From NCBI GenBank assembly GCA_028023455.1, contig JAQFVV010012495.1, forward strand, positions 3,428,516 to 3,492,515: a DNA stretch of 64,000 nt, read 5' to 3'. Each line of letters starts with the position of its first letter. Positions within the stretch are counted from its first letter, which is position 1. This DNA is from Epiperipatus broadwayi. Its lineage: Eukaryota > Onychophora > Udeonychophora > Euonychophora > Peripatidae. Shown piece by piece: positions 1 to 11,135 of this stretch. A model generated the notes under the pieces. The model was not told the DNA's origin. It worked only from the letters and a program-made list of their open reading frames with translations, and searched no databases. The translations under genes and the position numbers were made by a program.

Positions 1-1224
1 TAGAAATTAATTAACTAGAATTATAGTCAATTGTTGCTTAGTAGAAATTAATGAAATATTGATTACCAATTAAAAAAACGAAAAGGAAAAAAAGAAGAAA
101 AATTAAATATTTGAATTAAAAATAAAATTAATCTTTAACAAATATTTGAAAACACTTTTACAATTGCATAATATATTATTTAATTTAAGGGTAAATATTT
201 ACGTTTATTCATATTAAGAATTTTGCTAAAGACGACTGAGATTATTAGCCAAATAGATATCAAGCACTGCATGCTATTCTCTTAATTTATTCTTGCATGC
301 TAAACTTTTGGAAGACTACATTTAAATGCACGCATATATATTACCAAAAGGCATTCCATTTTATAAAGTTAAGATCAGCATTATAGAGCTACCCAACGCA
401 ATAGTATCCAACCACATGTGATTATAAAAATTTGTAAATGATGAGAGAATTTTTAATTTAAAATTTGTTTCTTTAGTAATAATAGTCATTTTCAAGTGTT
501 TATATGGCTAGTTGCTATTGTATTAAGTAGCTCTATAGTAAGATTTACACTTCATACAAAGAAGTGATTTTTAACAGTTCACATAAACACATCCTCTAGC
601 AAGAATGGACAAGGATATGCACTTATGTCACACTGTAATGCATTTATTTCAATATCTTATAGATATACCATGATTTATGATAACTTGCTAAAATTTAATT
701 TAATAATTTAATTGCAACACTTGAATAATTATCTCTTCTCATAGTAAACATAAAATTATCACCAGGTAGATGAAATTCTACAAGAATTATTGACAATCTT
801 CTATAGGTTTCACAATTTATTTATTTTCATTTAAATCAGTTCTGTAAAATTAATATTGATATCACACTGCATTTCTTTCATTGTTAATACACAGAAATAC
901 ATGTACATTCACCAGTATGTATGTATATTATTGTGCTATCACACAATGGTACCATATAATAATTAAAAAAAGCTTTCTAAGTATATTTCATTTAAGTCTA
1001 GATTTTGCAATTTTGGCAAAATATTTCTGAGATCCAAATTTACATTCATTTATTCATTTTTTATATATAAAATCTAAACCTGAGTGCCCTTTTGGTGAAG
1101 TTCACCATAAACTTTACCGTAATCATTGAAAGTGTGCTTAGTTTTAAGTTATAATGAAGAAAGAAATCACTTCCTTAATGGGAATTTGAATTACAAATAC
1201 AAATAAAAGAAAAATCAATATTAC
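1..1224. other. AT-rich sequence, nothing recognised
   Basis: I see no coding region, repeat family, structured RNA or long inverted repeat here. It has only short A/T runs and simple-sequence fragments. Confidence 0.6.
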
Positions 1225-1679
1225 ATACTTCTGAGAGTATAAATTTATTTAATGCACATTGTAAGTAATATTTACTAAGGCAATAAACCTAAAGCATGTG
1301 CGGTTGAAAAATGTGAAGGTAGGGACCTCTACAGGTCTTAATCACAAGCTTATGCATTGGAAGAAAAGAGGGGAACCTCTTCTTTACTTCAACCTACTTT
1401 CTATATAAATAGGTGAAGCTGAACCAGTTAGATCTGAGAGCATGAAGCTATTCAATACTTCACTGATTAAATCCACAATTTCTATTATACATTAGTACTC
1501 ATGAAATCTTTCAATTTACAATGAGTCAATGAAAATATCTTATAGTTAGAAATCTATTATGATAATTTAAAGTTGTAAGCTTGTGGTTAAGACCTGTAGA
1601 GGTCCCTACCTTCGCATTTTTCAACCGCACATGCTTTAGGTTTATTGCCTTAGTAAATAATACTTCTGAGATTGTAAAT
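1225..1679. mobile_element. Foldback element with 82-bp inverted arms
   Basis: Arms at 1271-1351 and 1576-1657 are reverse complements with about two mismatches, carrying the core GACCTCTACAGGTC and its complement. They enclose a roughly 225-bp non-repetitive loop. The near-identical direct repeat ATACTTCTGAGA...TAAAT at 1225-1244 and 1660-1679 looks like a target-site duplication of about 20 bp. No ORF is visible. It is probably a non-autonomous foldback or MITE; the superfamily is unknown. Confidence 0.6.
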
Positions 1680-1730
1680 ATGGATTTCAATTCTGCAACT
1701 TCTTTTTAATTTATTCATAACTTATTTAAT

Positions 1731-1845
1731 TAAAGGGGATTTGAAAACAGATTTTTCAAGCACTCTTCAATCATCTGTTCTATCTTATATAACTGATACA
1801 CATGACCACATACATGTGAAAATGATAAATGATTTACATTATACT
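1731..1845 (-). mobile_element. Family B repeat, truncated arm
   Basis: The sequence matches the outer arm of family B (compare 6779-6900 and 62855-62960). It has the TTTGAA...CAGA...TTTTTCAAGC start and the ATACACATGACCACATACATGTGAAAA block. It is cut off before the hammerhead segment. Confidence 0.55.
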
Positions 1846-2135
1846 GGTTTCATAACTGTGCTCCCCCCCCCACCCAGTACTAGAAATACCATTAAGTATA
1901 AATTCATATAAAATTCAATCATAATTAGGGCAATGTTTCTTTAATATTTTGTTCACTCTTTAGTATTGTGAAAATAATAGTCTATATATATAATTGAAGT
2001 CTACTTTTTAAAGTTATCTTATTAACATGAGTATATAAGCTACTATTTTTTTCCAACTTAAGTTTTTTCTTTTGCTGGCATTAAAAAATTATTTTAACAT
2101 TACTTATCTAATTTCAGGATTAAATTTTATTAAAG

Positions 2136-2262
2136 CACTAAACATCACATGATCACCATTTTTTATGCTTACACAAACTGTTTACTCTGGCTTGCACTGA
2201 ATCGCACTACTATATGAAGAGTTTAGCCTCTGTATTAAATGTTATTCTTATACTAAGCATGC
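2136..2262 (-). mobile_element. Family A repeat, terminal fragment
   Basis: It starts with the family A end AACATCACATGATCACCATT. It continues with GGCTTGCACTGAATCGCACTACTATATGAAGAG, found in other copies near 12430, 26200 and 51690. The ribozyme part is absent. Confidence 0.55.
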
Positions 2263-2574
2263 GATCTTTCCTCATGTTTTTAATTAAGTAATTCTAAATA
2301 TTATCAGTTTACATTTTTTAATTCAATAAGTTTTATAACCTCATAAATTACATTATTTTAAGTAGTCATTAATTTATAAATGATTTAAAATTGCATTAAA
2401 CAAAAGCATTAATTTGTAATTATATATTGGAATAGTTTCCTCATCTGGAATTAATTATTAATTATTTTTAGAAAAATTCAAACATTTAATTTTATCAAAT
2501 ACATTCAACTATTGGTAATAGCTGACAGGAAAATATTTAATGTAATGCTTTTAATAATGTTGCTGTATTTTCTT

Positions 2575-2910
2575 TTAATGCTGCTTCATTAGTGACATTA
2601 TAAGCATGAAAATTGAATCTGGATCTTTATGGATAGTGAATTTTAAGGCAGATTCTGTAAAACATTAGTTGGTCAGAGCATAATTTCAGTATTTATAAAT
2701 CTAAAAGTCAGATTCAATTTCCATGCTAGTTTTCCCATTGGTCAAACTAGCAATACCTGAAAAAGAGAGGAGAATAACAATATCTCTTGAAACATTGCAT
2801 TTTACATTAACCTCTGTGTGACTATTATTGTTGAACATATAAGAAAAGTTTAAATAGAGTTTGAATTTTTCTAAAGTCCTTTTACCATTAATTCTAGATG
2901 ATGGAAATAG
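2575..2910 (+). mobile_element. Family D tRNA-like SINE/foldback, decayed copy
   Basis: The segment TTAGTTGGTCAGAGCATAA resembles a tRNA D-arm/A-box. About 30 bp later AGTCAGATTCAATTTCC resembles a degraded B-box. The copy at 28046-28480 is aligned over most of the length and shares the 3' end AGTTTGAATTTTTCTAAAG. In that copy this 3' end is one arm of a terminal inverted repeat. Confidence 0.5.
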
Positions 2911-3382
2911 TCCCTCATATAATTAATAGTTAAGTGTCTTCCAGTTGTGGCTGATTCATAAGCACTGCAGTGTCCCTGAAAAAAATTAATTACTAAATTT
3001 GTGCTAATATTTTGCACAATTATTATGTAAATACAACTTAAACCATTTTTTTTAAAAAAAAAAAAAAATTTAAGGATGCTTGAAATTATATTCAAAAGCA
3101 CTGCTAATTGTGGTAGTGCCAGAAATGTCATATTTTGGTGAATATCATCAAATTCTGCTGTTATTCATTCACTTATGTCATTGGAGCTGCTCACTGCTAC
3201 AGTGTTAATAGTTATTTATATGTGATATATTTATGTATTCTGTTTTCTCCTCTGAGTGAATAAACTTTTATAGTTTTCATTTAGGATAAGCAATAAAATA
3301 ATTCTGTTTTTTCTTGTAATTAACATTTATAAATTAATATTTATAATTAAAGCATAATTAAAGCAGAGAAGAAGATAGAGAT
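2911..3382. other. AT-rich, nothing recognised
   Basis: There are poly-A/T tracts around 3045-3068 and no supported gene. The minus-strand open frame across 2871-3131 includes repeat sequence and a homopolymer, and it looks like chance. Confidence 0.5.
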
Positions 3383-3416
3383 CTGATGAAGACTGCTGGA
3401 CAGTCGAAACTGTAAG
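3383..3416 (+). ncRNA. Hammerhead-like motif, incomplete
   Basis: CTGATGAA is followed by GACTG, loop CTGGA, CAGTC (a 5-bp stem II) and then GAAAC. This is the arrangement of a hammerhead catalytic core but with one extra A between CTGATGA and stem II. A GTA triplet follows at once, but flanking stem I complementarity is poor. Related motifs occur in Penelope-like elements, and a Penelope 3' end lies about 1.1 kb downstream. It is probably inactive. Confidence 0.4.
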
Positions 3417-3621
3417 GAAAATAAAAAAGTTTTAAGAAAATTTGTTGCATTAAAGTGTATATGAAAAAAGTGTTATAAGCAATATGTAAATTAACATATA
3501 AATATTTATTACAAAAAAATATAACAAAAAAATAAAATAGATATATTATTTTATATATTTATCATGACAAATGTTAGTGCTTAATATATATAAAAAATTA
3601 CATTTTTTAAATTGATATCAG

Positions 3622-3701
3622 AAAATGAATGAATACTAAACACTTCTATCTTTTCCAAAGACTTTATCATGTGGTTGAAGTGTTTAGTATTCATTCATTT
3701 T
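3622..3701. repeat. Perfect 25-bp inverted repeat, 30-bp loop
   Basis: The 25-bp arms at 3622-3646 and 3677-3701 (core GAATACTAAACACTTC) are exact reverse complements. The stem is long enough for a stable transcript hairpin. It could be a short MITE or part of an inverted duplication. Confidence 0.65.
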
Positions 3702-4490
3702 ATATTTAAAAATCCAAAGTGCATGTGCAACAGTTTAATGCTGTTTAAATATTATAGTTTATAAAAAACATCACGCTATATAAAATAATTGACTTATTTA
3801 AATTGATATCATATAAAAAAATGAAATAAAAAGAAAAGAACAATCTACTTCAGTAATTATTATTTGTCAAACAGCAATTAGTATAAAACTACATTAGATC
3901 TTTTAACAATGACTAGAATGAAAAAATAAAAAGTTTGTGTGGTTATGAAATTAGAAATGCTCTATTTTGTTTTCCTTGCTTACTATTTGATGATACTTTA
4001 ATAAAGTGTCCCTATTTAAAAATTTCATGGACCACCACTGATGTTGATAAAAGAAAAATATTGACTCAATATTCAATTTGCAGAGTGGACAATATATAGC
4101 ATGTGTATATCTGTTACATAAATTATCACTCTGATTAATGGTTCATTTATTATTGTGGTTATAAAGTTTTTTGCTCCCTTCATGATCAGCCTCATATTCT
4201 TTTGTCAAATAAGGACACATATGCACCCATATACTACACTTTTGCTAATTTAAGTTATCTCCTTTCATAATTTATTCTAGATAAATAGAATAAGATATGC
4301 AGAATGCATAATCTTTCATTTATGTGCATTTAGTAATGTTATTCCATATATATTTGGAAAAAAAAATAGAAGATAGATATTTAAATAATCTATATGTGAT
4401 AGTTTACAGTTATTTTTATACATTTAAATTGGTGTGAATTGTGTGTGTCACATTATGAAAATTGGTAATAAATTTAAACTCTACATTATA
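3702..4490. other. AT-rich, nothing recognised
   Basis: No gene or repeat family could be supported. TAAATTGATATCA at about 3796 repeats the flank at 3609. Confidence 0.5.
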
Positions 4491-4705
4491 TATTTAATAA
4501 ATCGACAAGCTGCTAACATTAAAATACAAGATTCGTGGAATTTGAATTGACGACGTTTGCTTCCGCTTTTGATTTTGAATTTAATGGCAGTTGAGGCAGG
4601 TTTAAGAAATTAACCAAAAGTACTTCTGCAGATTTAAGGATTGTTTGTAATAGTTTGTAAACTATTAAATTTATTATTTCATTTATAATTACAATTTTTT
4701 TTTAA
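4491..4705 (+). mobile_element. Penelope-like element, 3' end fragment
   Basis: About 200 bp matches the 3' end of the GIY-YIG-bearing element at 9209-9680. It has TTAATAAATCGACAAGC, the codons for the RDSWNLN terminus with a stop, and the 3' UTR GGCAGTTGAGGCAGGTT...GATTGTTTGTAAT. Only the last residues of the endonuclease and the UTR remain. Confidence 0.7.
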
Positions 4706-4746
4706 AGTAACAGACATTTTATTTATTTTACACATATATATATATA

Positions 4747-5076
4747 ATTTTTGGGTTAAACTGTGCTTTAGTTTTGATTAATTCCTAACATTTCAATGAA
4801 TTAGTATCTGCCTTTGTCAAGATTAACTTTTCAAAGAAAAATCGTTAGATCTCAAATGTGAAACTGAAGAAAATAAACATTTTGTTTATTCACATATTCT
4901 AAATGCTCAACTATTTCACACTCAATCTCATTCTTTACCTCACATTCAATCTCATTACTATTCGAGATCTAAAGGTTTTTCTTTGAAAAGTTAATCTTGA
5001 CAATGGCGGATGCTATTTTGTCAAAATATTGGGAATTAATCAAAACTAATACAAGGTTTAACCCAAAAACTATTTT
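4747..5076. mobile_element. Foldback element beside the Penelope 3' end
   Basis: Arms at 4747-4854 and 4963-5076 are diverged reverse complements, sharing GTCAAGATTAACTTTTCAAAG-type and TTTTGGGTTAAAC blocks. The loop holds a short duplication of CTCA(C/T)ATTCAATCTCATT. It starts about 40 bp after the Penelope fragment and may be part of the same composite insertion. Confidence 0.55.
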
Positions 5077-6250
5077 ATTTACATCATATAACCATTGAGA
5101 AGTAGTAATTAATTTATATAGTGCACAGAAAGCTTAAGTAAATAGTCTGAACAGGCACTAACCTGTATTGAATGCACTTTAAAACTGGCAATAATCAAGC
5201 ATATTTTGCCGATAGAGGGATCTTCCAAACCAGGACATGAAACTATGAAAACATTAATATTTATATATCCCATGACACAATTACAGAACTAAGGAAATAA
5301 TTAATTATAATTGCAAGAATATATAGACTTTCTTTATTAAAAAAAATCATTTTTTCTTTTAGATTTTTGATATTCCGTTTAGAGCCTCCTTGATATTTTC
5401 ATGTCATTTTCAACCTGAATATTTAGAATGTAAAAATTAAAAGCAGGCATTCTTTTAGTAAAAAAAAAAGTACATTCTTGTAGTTGAAATTAATTATCTC
5501 TGTAGTTCATTAGCATTCTCAATATATTGGAGTACACACTTTTTCCCCAGGACTAGCCAGATAGAATGATTCCACTGTAATAAGTATACACATACATATA
5601 TCTATTACTTATATTTTCTGTAATGAATAAATAGAAACAGTAATTAAGAATTTAAGATTACAATTTTTATTGTTTTAAAGTTTTACATATAAATGTTTGT
5701 TTGTTTTTTCATTTGAAAACCTCCACAAATTGCTATAGTTATTTATACTAAAATTAGAAAAAATATAAAAAACGTATTTTAATAAATAATATCTCAAGGA
5801 AACATTAAATACATATCAGTTTATTTTTTAATTTGTTTTTTGCAAATATATATTTAATTATTAAAAGCTTGTATATACAGTAAAGTAAGCAATACATTAG
5901 ATTACATCTCATCATTTATTAAAATCTGTATTGAGTTTCATCTTCTAAAAAAAACTTTTATGAGAAGATTACGTGGGGTTTTTTTTTCTTTACTTTTATA
6001 GACTTTTATTTTACTTTTTTTTCTATCCATTTTTAAATTTCTTTTTATGAATACTGTATCCATATTAAAAAATAAAATAAGATAGCTGTTGCTTGAAGGT
6101 TGTGCAATGTTCTGGCACAGCACCTCCAAACTATCGATCAAGATGAAATATTTTTCTTTCATTTGGATCCGATCTAACATCTTCAGTTTTTGCATTCACA
6201 ACTGTAAGATGTTGTTTGCAGTTATTGCTCCTAATTTTTTCCCCACAATT
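5077..6250. other. AT-rich, nothing recognised
   Basis: No supported gene, RNA or repeat. Open frames near 5938-6301 on both strands are short and the plus-strand one runs into a SINE. Confidence 0.5.
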
Positions 6251-6346
6251 TTTTTTTTTTTAGGTGTCAAAGCGTCGGCCGGGAAGCGAACCCCGGGATA
6301 ATTGCTTTTAAGGCAGCTGTGCTAACCACTCGGCCACTAACGAAAC
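6251..6346 (-). mobile_element. tRNA-derived SINE
   Basis: On the minus strand the sequence reads GGCCGAGTGGTTAGCACAG (A-box region), then GGGGTTCGCTTCCCGG (B-box), then CCGACGCTTTGACACC and an A-rich tail that appears as the T run at 6250-6262. It belongs to the same family as 17787, 32406 and 43698. The head resembles a Val/Ala-type tRNA. It has lost tRNA pairing, so it is a SINE and not a tRNA gene. Confidence 0.75.
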
Positions 6347-6778
6347 TACACAATACAGGATAACCATAAACTCATTCGAAATTGACTTCAATTCTTTACT
6401 TAATAATAATAATTCATAAAAACTTCTAAGAATAAAAAAAAAATAGTTTTTGCAAATTGAAAATTAAGCTAATATAGTTTTGGTTCATAATATAACAGTT
6501 TTGTTTTATGTTGATTATAATAATTTAAGCTGGGAATTTCAAAAGAGAATTTATATTATAAAGCCTAAAAACAATAAAAAAAAATTGTTTTAAATTTTTT
6601 TTAAAAAATGAAAGTCATAGTTTGACTTTTTTTTTTTTACACATCCAACGCTTTTTTTATTGCACACAATTTCTTTCCGTAAACGTTTATAGTACAGGCT
6701 TTGAAGAAATAAAATATTGATCTGTTTTGATCATAACCAGCTTCTGATAGAGTTACTAAATGAAGATTTTATTAAAAG
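6347..6778. other. AT-rich, nothing recognised
   Basis: Only poly-A/T tracts were seen. Confidence 0.5.
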
Positions 6779-7045
6779 ACGTTTGAACTCAGACTTTCAA
6801 CCCTATATCCATTCACCCCATTTTATACAAACGTTACACACGACCACATACATGTGAAAAAGAGAAATGATCTCCAAATATATGTATTTCATGCTGAACA
6901 GCATTCATTAGTTGGTCAAGATCATCATCTCCCATATATAATATATAATCTGAGCTCAGTTTAACTTTAATGGATAGGCTTCAATCTTCTCCATTCTCCA
7001 ACTCTTTAGCCATCCATATCATTGAAAATCTGATATATTTTTACT
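6779..7045 (-). mobile_element. Family B repeat, inverted arm with dead hammerhead
   Basis: It begins TTTGAACTCAGACTTTCAA and contains the ribozyme segment on the minus strand at about 6885-6950. The core reads CTAATGA instead of CTGATGA (G5 lost), while GAAA is kept, so cleavage is unlikely. It faces the plus-oriented units at 7041-7690, giving a large foldback arrangement. Confidence 0.65.
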
Positions 7046-7435
7046 GGGGATCATTTATCTTTTTCACATGTGGTTGTGTGTACAGTTATATAAAATGAAA
7101 TGGATAGATATAAGGAGCTTGAAAGTCTGAGTTCAAATCTATTCTAATTACATTAAGTTCTGTAGAGACAATATACTTGTATTTAATTATTATATATTCA
7201 GCCTGTATTCTGCCCATCTCTCTTCTATGTATTTAAGTGGCCATATTAAGATTTTATATATGAGGTGTCAGAATGACTTGAAGTTAACATGGATATGACA
7301 ATAATATTGGCATCAGCAAGGGCTATGAGCATTCCATCATATGGATGACTGAAGACTTGGAGGATGGAGAGCATTGAAACCTATTCATTAAAGTTTGAAG
7401 ATTTGTTATCCTAATATAAACTGAGCACTGATTAC

Positions 7436-7473
<38 letters not shown>

Positions 7474-7690
7474 TTGCGCACGCATGTGGGTGTGGGAGAT
7501 GATGAAGGACTAACTGATGAGTGCTGGTTCAGCATAAAATACGTTTATTGGAGATCATTTATTATTTTCACATGTATGTGATCATATGCATCAGTAGTAT
7601 AAGATGGAATGGATGTATGTAGGAAGCTTGAAAGTCTGAGTTTAAGTCTCTTCTAATTACATTAAGTTTTGTAGAGACAAAATACTTACA
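7041..7690 (+). mobile_element. Family B partial dimer (retrozyme-like)
   Basis: A segment of about 145 bp occurs twice in direct orientation, starting at 7041 and 7545 (offset 504 bp). It runs from GG(G/A)GATCATTTAT through GAAAGTCTGAGTT to TGTAGAGACAA. The second copy starts at the predicted hammerhead cleavage site. The ribozyme just upstream (about 7512-7560) has CTGATGA and a full stem II, but AAAA replaces GAAA. A TA/TG microsatellite interrupts the unit at 7437-7473. The layout of direct repeats bounded by a ribozyme matches retrozymes or Penelope pLTRs; the family assignment is inferred. Confidence 0.65.
7437..7473. repeat. (TA)n(TG)n microsatellite
   Basis: Alternating TA followed by TG dinucleotides inside the family B unit. 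Confidence 0.9.
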
Positions 7691-8540
7691 TTTTAATATT
7701 AAATAAAGATTTGTAGTTAGAACGTTCAGTAGTAAATAATTAAATGATTAGAAACATATCTAAATAGAGATTTTATATAAATTATAAAAAATAAATTTTT
7801 TAAATTTTGTACCTATAATATTAGTTTATTTCAACAATATATTTTGTATATTAACTGTTGTCAAATATTTCTTTTTATTCATGTGTTAAGCCATCTAAGA
7901 TTATATAGTTCTGTAATATCATCACTTACAGACTGATCTCTGACTCCCTCCCCCGTCATCAATGAGGATTAGGATTCACACCGACTATTAATAACTGATT
8001 CATTCGGAAGATACCTTTTTCTCTTTTATATTATACAATCATTGAAATTTAATAAAAGTCATAAAGTTTTGAACCCAATCCAAGTCATTTTCATAATTAT
8101 ATATATATACACGAAAGGTCAATTTCTATATATTTTAAAAACTTCCATTTTATGATAACTGAAGACTCTCTTCTATTCTTTGATTAGGAAAAGTCATGTA
8201 GAATAGTGTTGTTGGTAATTTTCGAATATCGATTGTGCCAAATTCAATATTATTAAATACTAAGTAATATTAAAATGTAGAATGTAATAGTGATGAATTT
8301 GCTTTTAAATTATTACAGTGGAAAACAATGAAAAATACTACTGAAAGTTGTTAAGTTTTATTACTTTATTATATTGCTCAGTTGTTTAGATTCCAAATCT
8401 ATTTTTTAATAGAAAACATTTGCAGATCCATACGAAGTTGTAATATAATATGAATGTTAATTGTGAAAAATCCTATACCAGTATTAATATATATATATGT
8501 AAAATAAATAAATAAAAAATGTCGTTAATTAAAAACAATA
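7691..8540. other. AT-rich, nothing recognised
   Basis: A slightly GC-richer stretch at 7920-8010 has no open frame or motif that I recognise. Confidence 0.5.
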
Positions 8541-9078
8541 TTGTAATTATAATTGAAATAATATTTTTAACGGTTTACAAACAATTACAAACAATCTTTA
8601 AATCCGCAGAAGTACTTTCGGTTACTTTCTAACCTGCCTCAACTGCCATAAAATTCAAAAACTAAAAGCGGAAGCGAACGTCATCAATTCAAATTCCACG
8701 AATCTCGTATTTTAATGTTAGAAGCTTGTCGATTTATTAAATGCGTTTTATTCCTGTTTATAAAAATTGCCTCTTTAATTTTTCTTTTACTATGGTTTCT
8801 CTCTTTGTGAAGAATTTTCACATTTTCAAAATTAAATTTAAATTTATATTTACATGTTTTTTCATGATCGAAGAAAACTGAAGAAGATATTAAATCGCCA
8901 TTATTTTTATTTTTTACATGCTTATATATGTTCCTTCAATCTTTTCTCAATGCTGCACCTAGATTCACCTATATATGATAGCATACAATCACAAAAAATT
9001 TGATATATGACATTACTTTTTTGCTTGACAGGTATGACATCCTTAGAATTATTAACTAATTTATTAATATTGTTTGGA
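8541..9078 (-). mobile_element. Penelope-like element, GIY-YIG endonuclease end
   Basis: The minus strand encodes the C-terminal endonuclease of a Penelope-like retroelement. It has a linker with the PVKQKS...YQIFC pattern, then the SYIGESR motif, a KRLKEH block, the basic RKIKEA helix and a terminal SWNLN, followed by a 3' UTR to 8541. The frame has at least one stop and one shift, so it is a pseudogene. It is truncated on the reverse transcriptase side. It keeps about 60 bp of linker that the inverted partner at 9209-9680 has lost. Identification rests on the order of GIY-YIG motifs and their spacing as known for Penelope-like proteins. Confidence 0.8.
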
Positions 9079-9101
9079 AAAATTATTATAATTTAAAAGA
9101 A

Positions 9102-9690
9102 ATGAAGATTAATAATAAAAAATGGATATCTATTCCATTTATTTCAAATCCACAAGTAAAATTTTTTAAGGATTTATATAAGAATGTATTTAATGTTTCA
9201 TTCTACTTTCCAAACAATATTAATAAATTAGTTAATAATTGTATGCTATCATATATAGGTGAATCTAGGTGCAGCATTGAGAAAAGATTGAAGGAACATA
9301 TATAAGCGTGTAAAAAATAAAAATAATGGTGATTTAATATCTTCTTCAGTTTTCTTTGATCATGAAAAAACATGTAAATATAAATTTAAATTTAATTTTG
9401 AAAATGTGAAAATTCTTCACGAAGAGAGAAACCATAGTAAAAGAAAAATTAAAGAGGCAATTTTTATAAACAGGAATAAAACGCATTTAATAAATCGACA
9501 AGCTTCTAACATTAAAATACGAGATTCGTGGAATTTGAATTGATGATGTTTGCTTCCGCTTTTAGTTTTTGAATTTTATGGCAGTTGAGGCAGGTTAGAA
9601 AGTAACCGAAAGTACTTCTGCGGATTTAAAGATTGTTTGTAATTGTTTGTAAACCGTTAAAAATATTATTTCAATTATAATTATATATAT
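9102..9690 (+). mobile_element. Penelope-like element, GIY-YIG end (inverted partner)
   Basis: The plus strand carries the same endonuclease end. There is an open stretch at 9102-9305 ending in YIGESRCSIEKRLKEH. After a stop and frameshift it continues with KILHEERN and KRKIKEA, then the SWNLN stop near 9541 and the 3' UTR to about 9680. From about 9209 it is a close inverted copy of 8541-9078. The two copies face each other across a 130-bp spacer that in this copy still encodes upstream linker (KFFKDLYKN). Paired inverted, 5'-truncated copies are common for Penelope-like elements. No intact reverse transcriptase is present. Confidence 0.8.
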
Positions 9691-11050
9691 ATTATTATTA
9701 TTACCAAATTAAACATTTTACTTGTTAGACTTTTTGAAAGTATTTTAGATATTTTTTAAAAATAATTAACAAAGTACAAATAATTGAGTATTTTGAAATA
9801 TAAAAAAGAGATGGTAAATATAGATTTCATTTACAAATCAAAATTGAATTATTTAATAAATTATTGTTGGCTAATATAAGTAATCAACTGAAAAATTTTA
9901 AATCTCTAAAATATATAACTCCGTCCCACCACACATTGTTAAAACATCAGAAAAAGACATGATGTTTCAAAAATATATGGTAGAGTGGGAGTTTTAAGTA
10001 TATATATATTCATAGTATTATTTCCGGGAGATTCCATGTAATAAAAATATAATGGCTAAATAGCTACAATAACAAGTACTTGTTATTGTACTGAAACATT
10101 GGCTATTTATTAATGTACTAAAACATGGCTAATTTTAGCTATTGTATATATTTAAAAAAAAAAAAAAAAACATATTAATCTTTAATTGAAATTTAAAGTT
10201 CATAACTGAGCTAGGGATAATCTTTAGTTTAATAAAGGATTTGTAATACTTATTAATGTATTTATCTAAAGTGATTGTTTTCAAAGTTATGAATGCAGAA
10301 AATCTGGTGTTTGCAAATCAAACTGTAAGATTTTATAATATTATGGCGATCAGAGTTACCACTTTTTTTAAAAAAAAAAAAACCTTTATTTTATTAAAAC
10401 CTTATTATTTACTCTTCTTCTTTATGTCTATTACTTTTAAATGACTTATGAGACCATAAAGTCTTGATTTAATTCAAGGAATCACTTTTACTTTTTATAT
10501 TCCTCATTAAAAAATTATATTTTAATAATAAGGTAATATCAAATTTATCATTAATTTTGATAATAGAAATGTGAAGCTGATTATTATATTTTAATGTTGT
10601 TTTTTATACTTTGCACTATCAATGCATTGTTATCTGAACTCATCTATATCTCTAGCTTATTTCAAGAGTGAAGATTTTCATGAAATGCATACATAGTGAC
10701 AGAGAGTGGTATGAGATTCTGCATTACTGGATGGTTGTGATAGAAATGAGGGGTTCACTGAGAAAAACAAATGTTCAGAAAGTTTTCATTATTTATATTT
10801 ATGTCATTATTTGGTCATTCATTTTACTGTATAATATTTGGAAATTTTTTAAATAGTGAAATAACTGACTGGATGTTTCTTTGAGAAATCATAACATCTA
10901 ATATTTCAACAATTCAAAATTAGTAGATATATTCAGAACAGAAATTTCTTCAACTTTCCCTTAGTTTGTCGACATATAAAAGTTTTTACATTTTGGGGGA
11001 AGGTTAGAAGACTATTCCCAAAAGATGATTTCTGCTTGCCCTAAAATTTG
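9691..11050. other. AT-rich with two small palindromes
   Basis: A roughly 90-bp imperfect hairpin lies at 9909-9997 (CTCCGTCCCACCA against GGTAGAGTGGGAG). An exact 26-bp palindrome centred on AAGTACTT lies at 10065-10090. Open frames at 10256 and 10668 are low-complexity and unsupported. Confidence 0.5.
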
Positions 11051-11051
11051 T

Positions 11052-11135
11052 CGGAGGGGAATCGAACCCTGGAACAACTGCTTGTAAGGCAGCTGTGCTA
11101 ACCGCTCGGCCACCTATGTTTGACGCCTAAAAATA
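11052..11135 (-). mobile_element. tRNA-like SINE head
   Basis: The minus strand reads GGTGGCCGAGCGGTTAGCAC, then CTGCCTTACAAGCAG (an anticodon-like stem with a TAC loop), then CAGGGTTCGATTCCC. A- and B-boxes are nearly consensus. Acceptor-stem pairing is missing and the 3' flank differs from the other SINE copies. I call it a tRNA-Val-like SINE head and not a functional tRNA. Confidence 0.6.

Noticed and set aside
11052-11135. Functional tRNA-Val gene
   Set aside because: The anticodon loop and T-arm look tRNA-like, but there is no acceptor-stem pairing and the sequence groups with the SINE heads.
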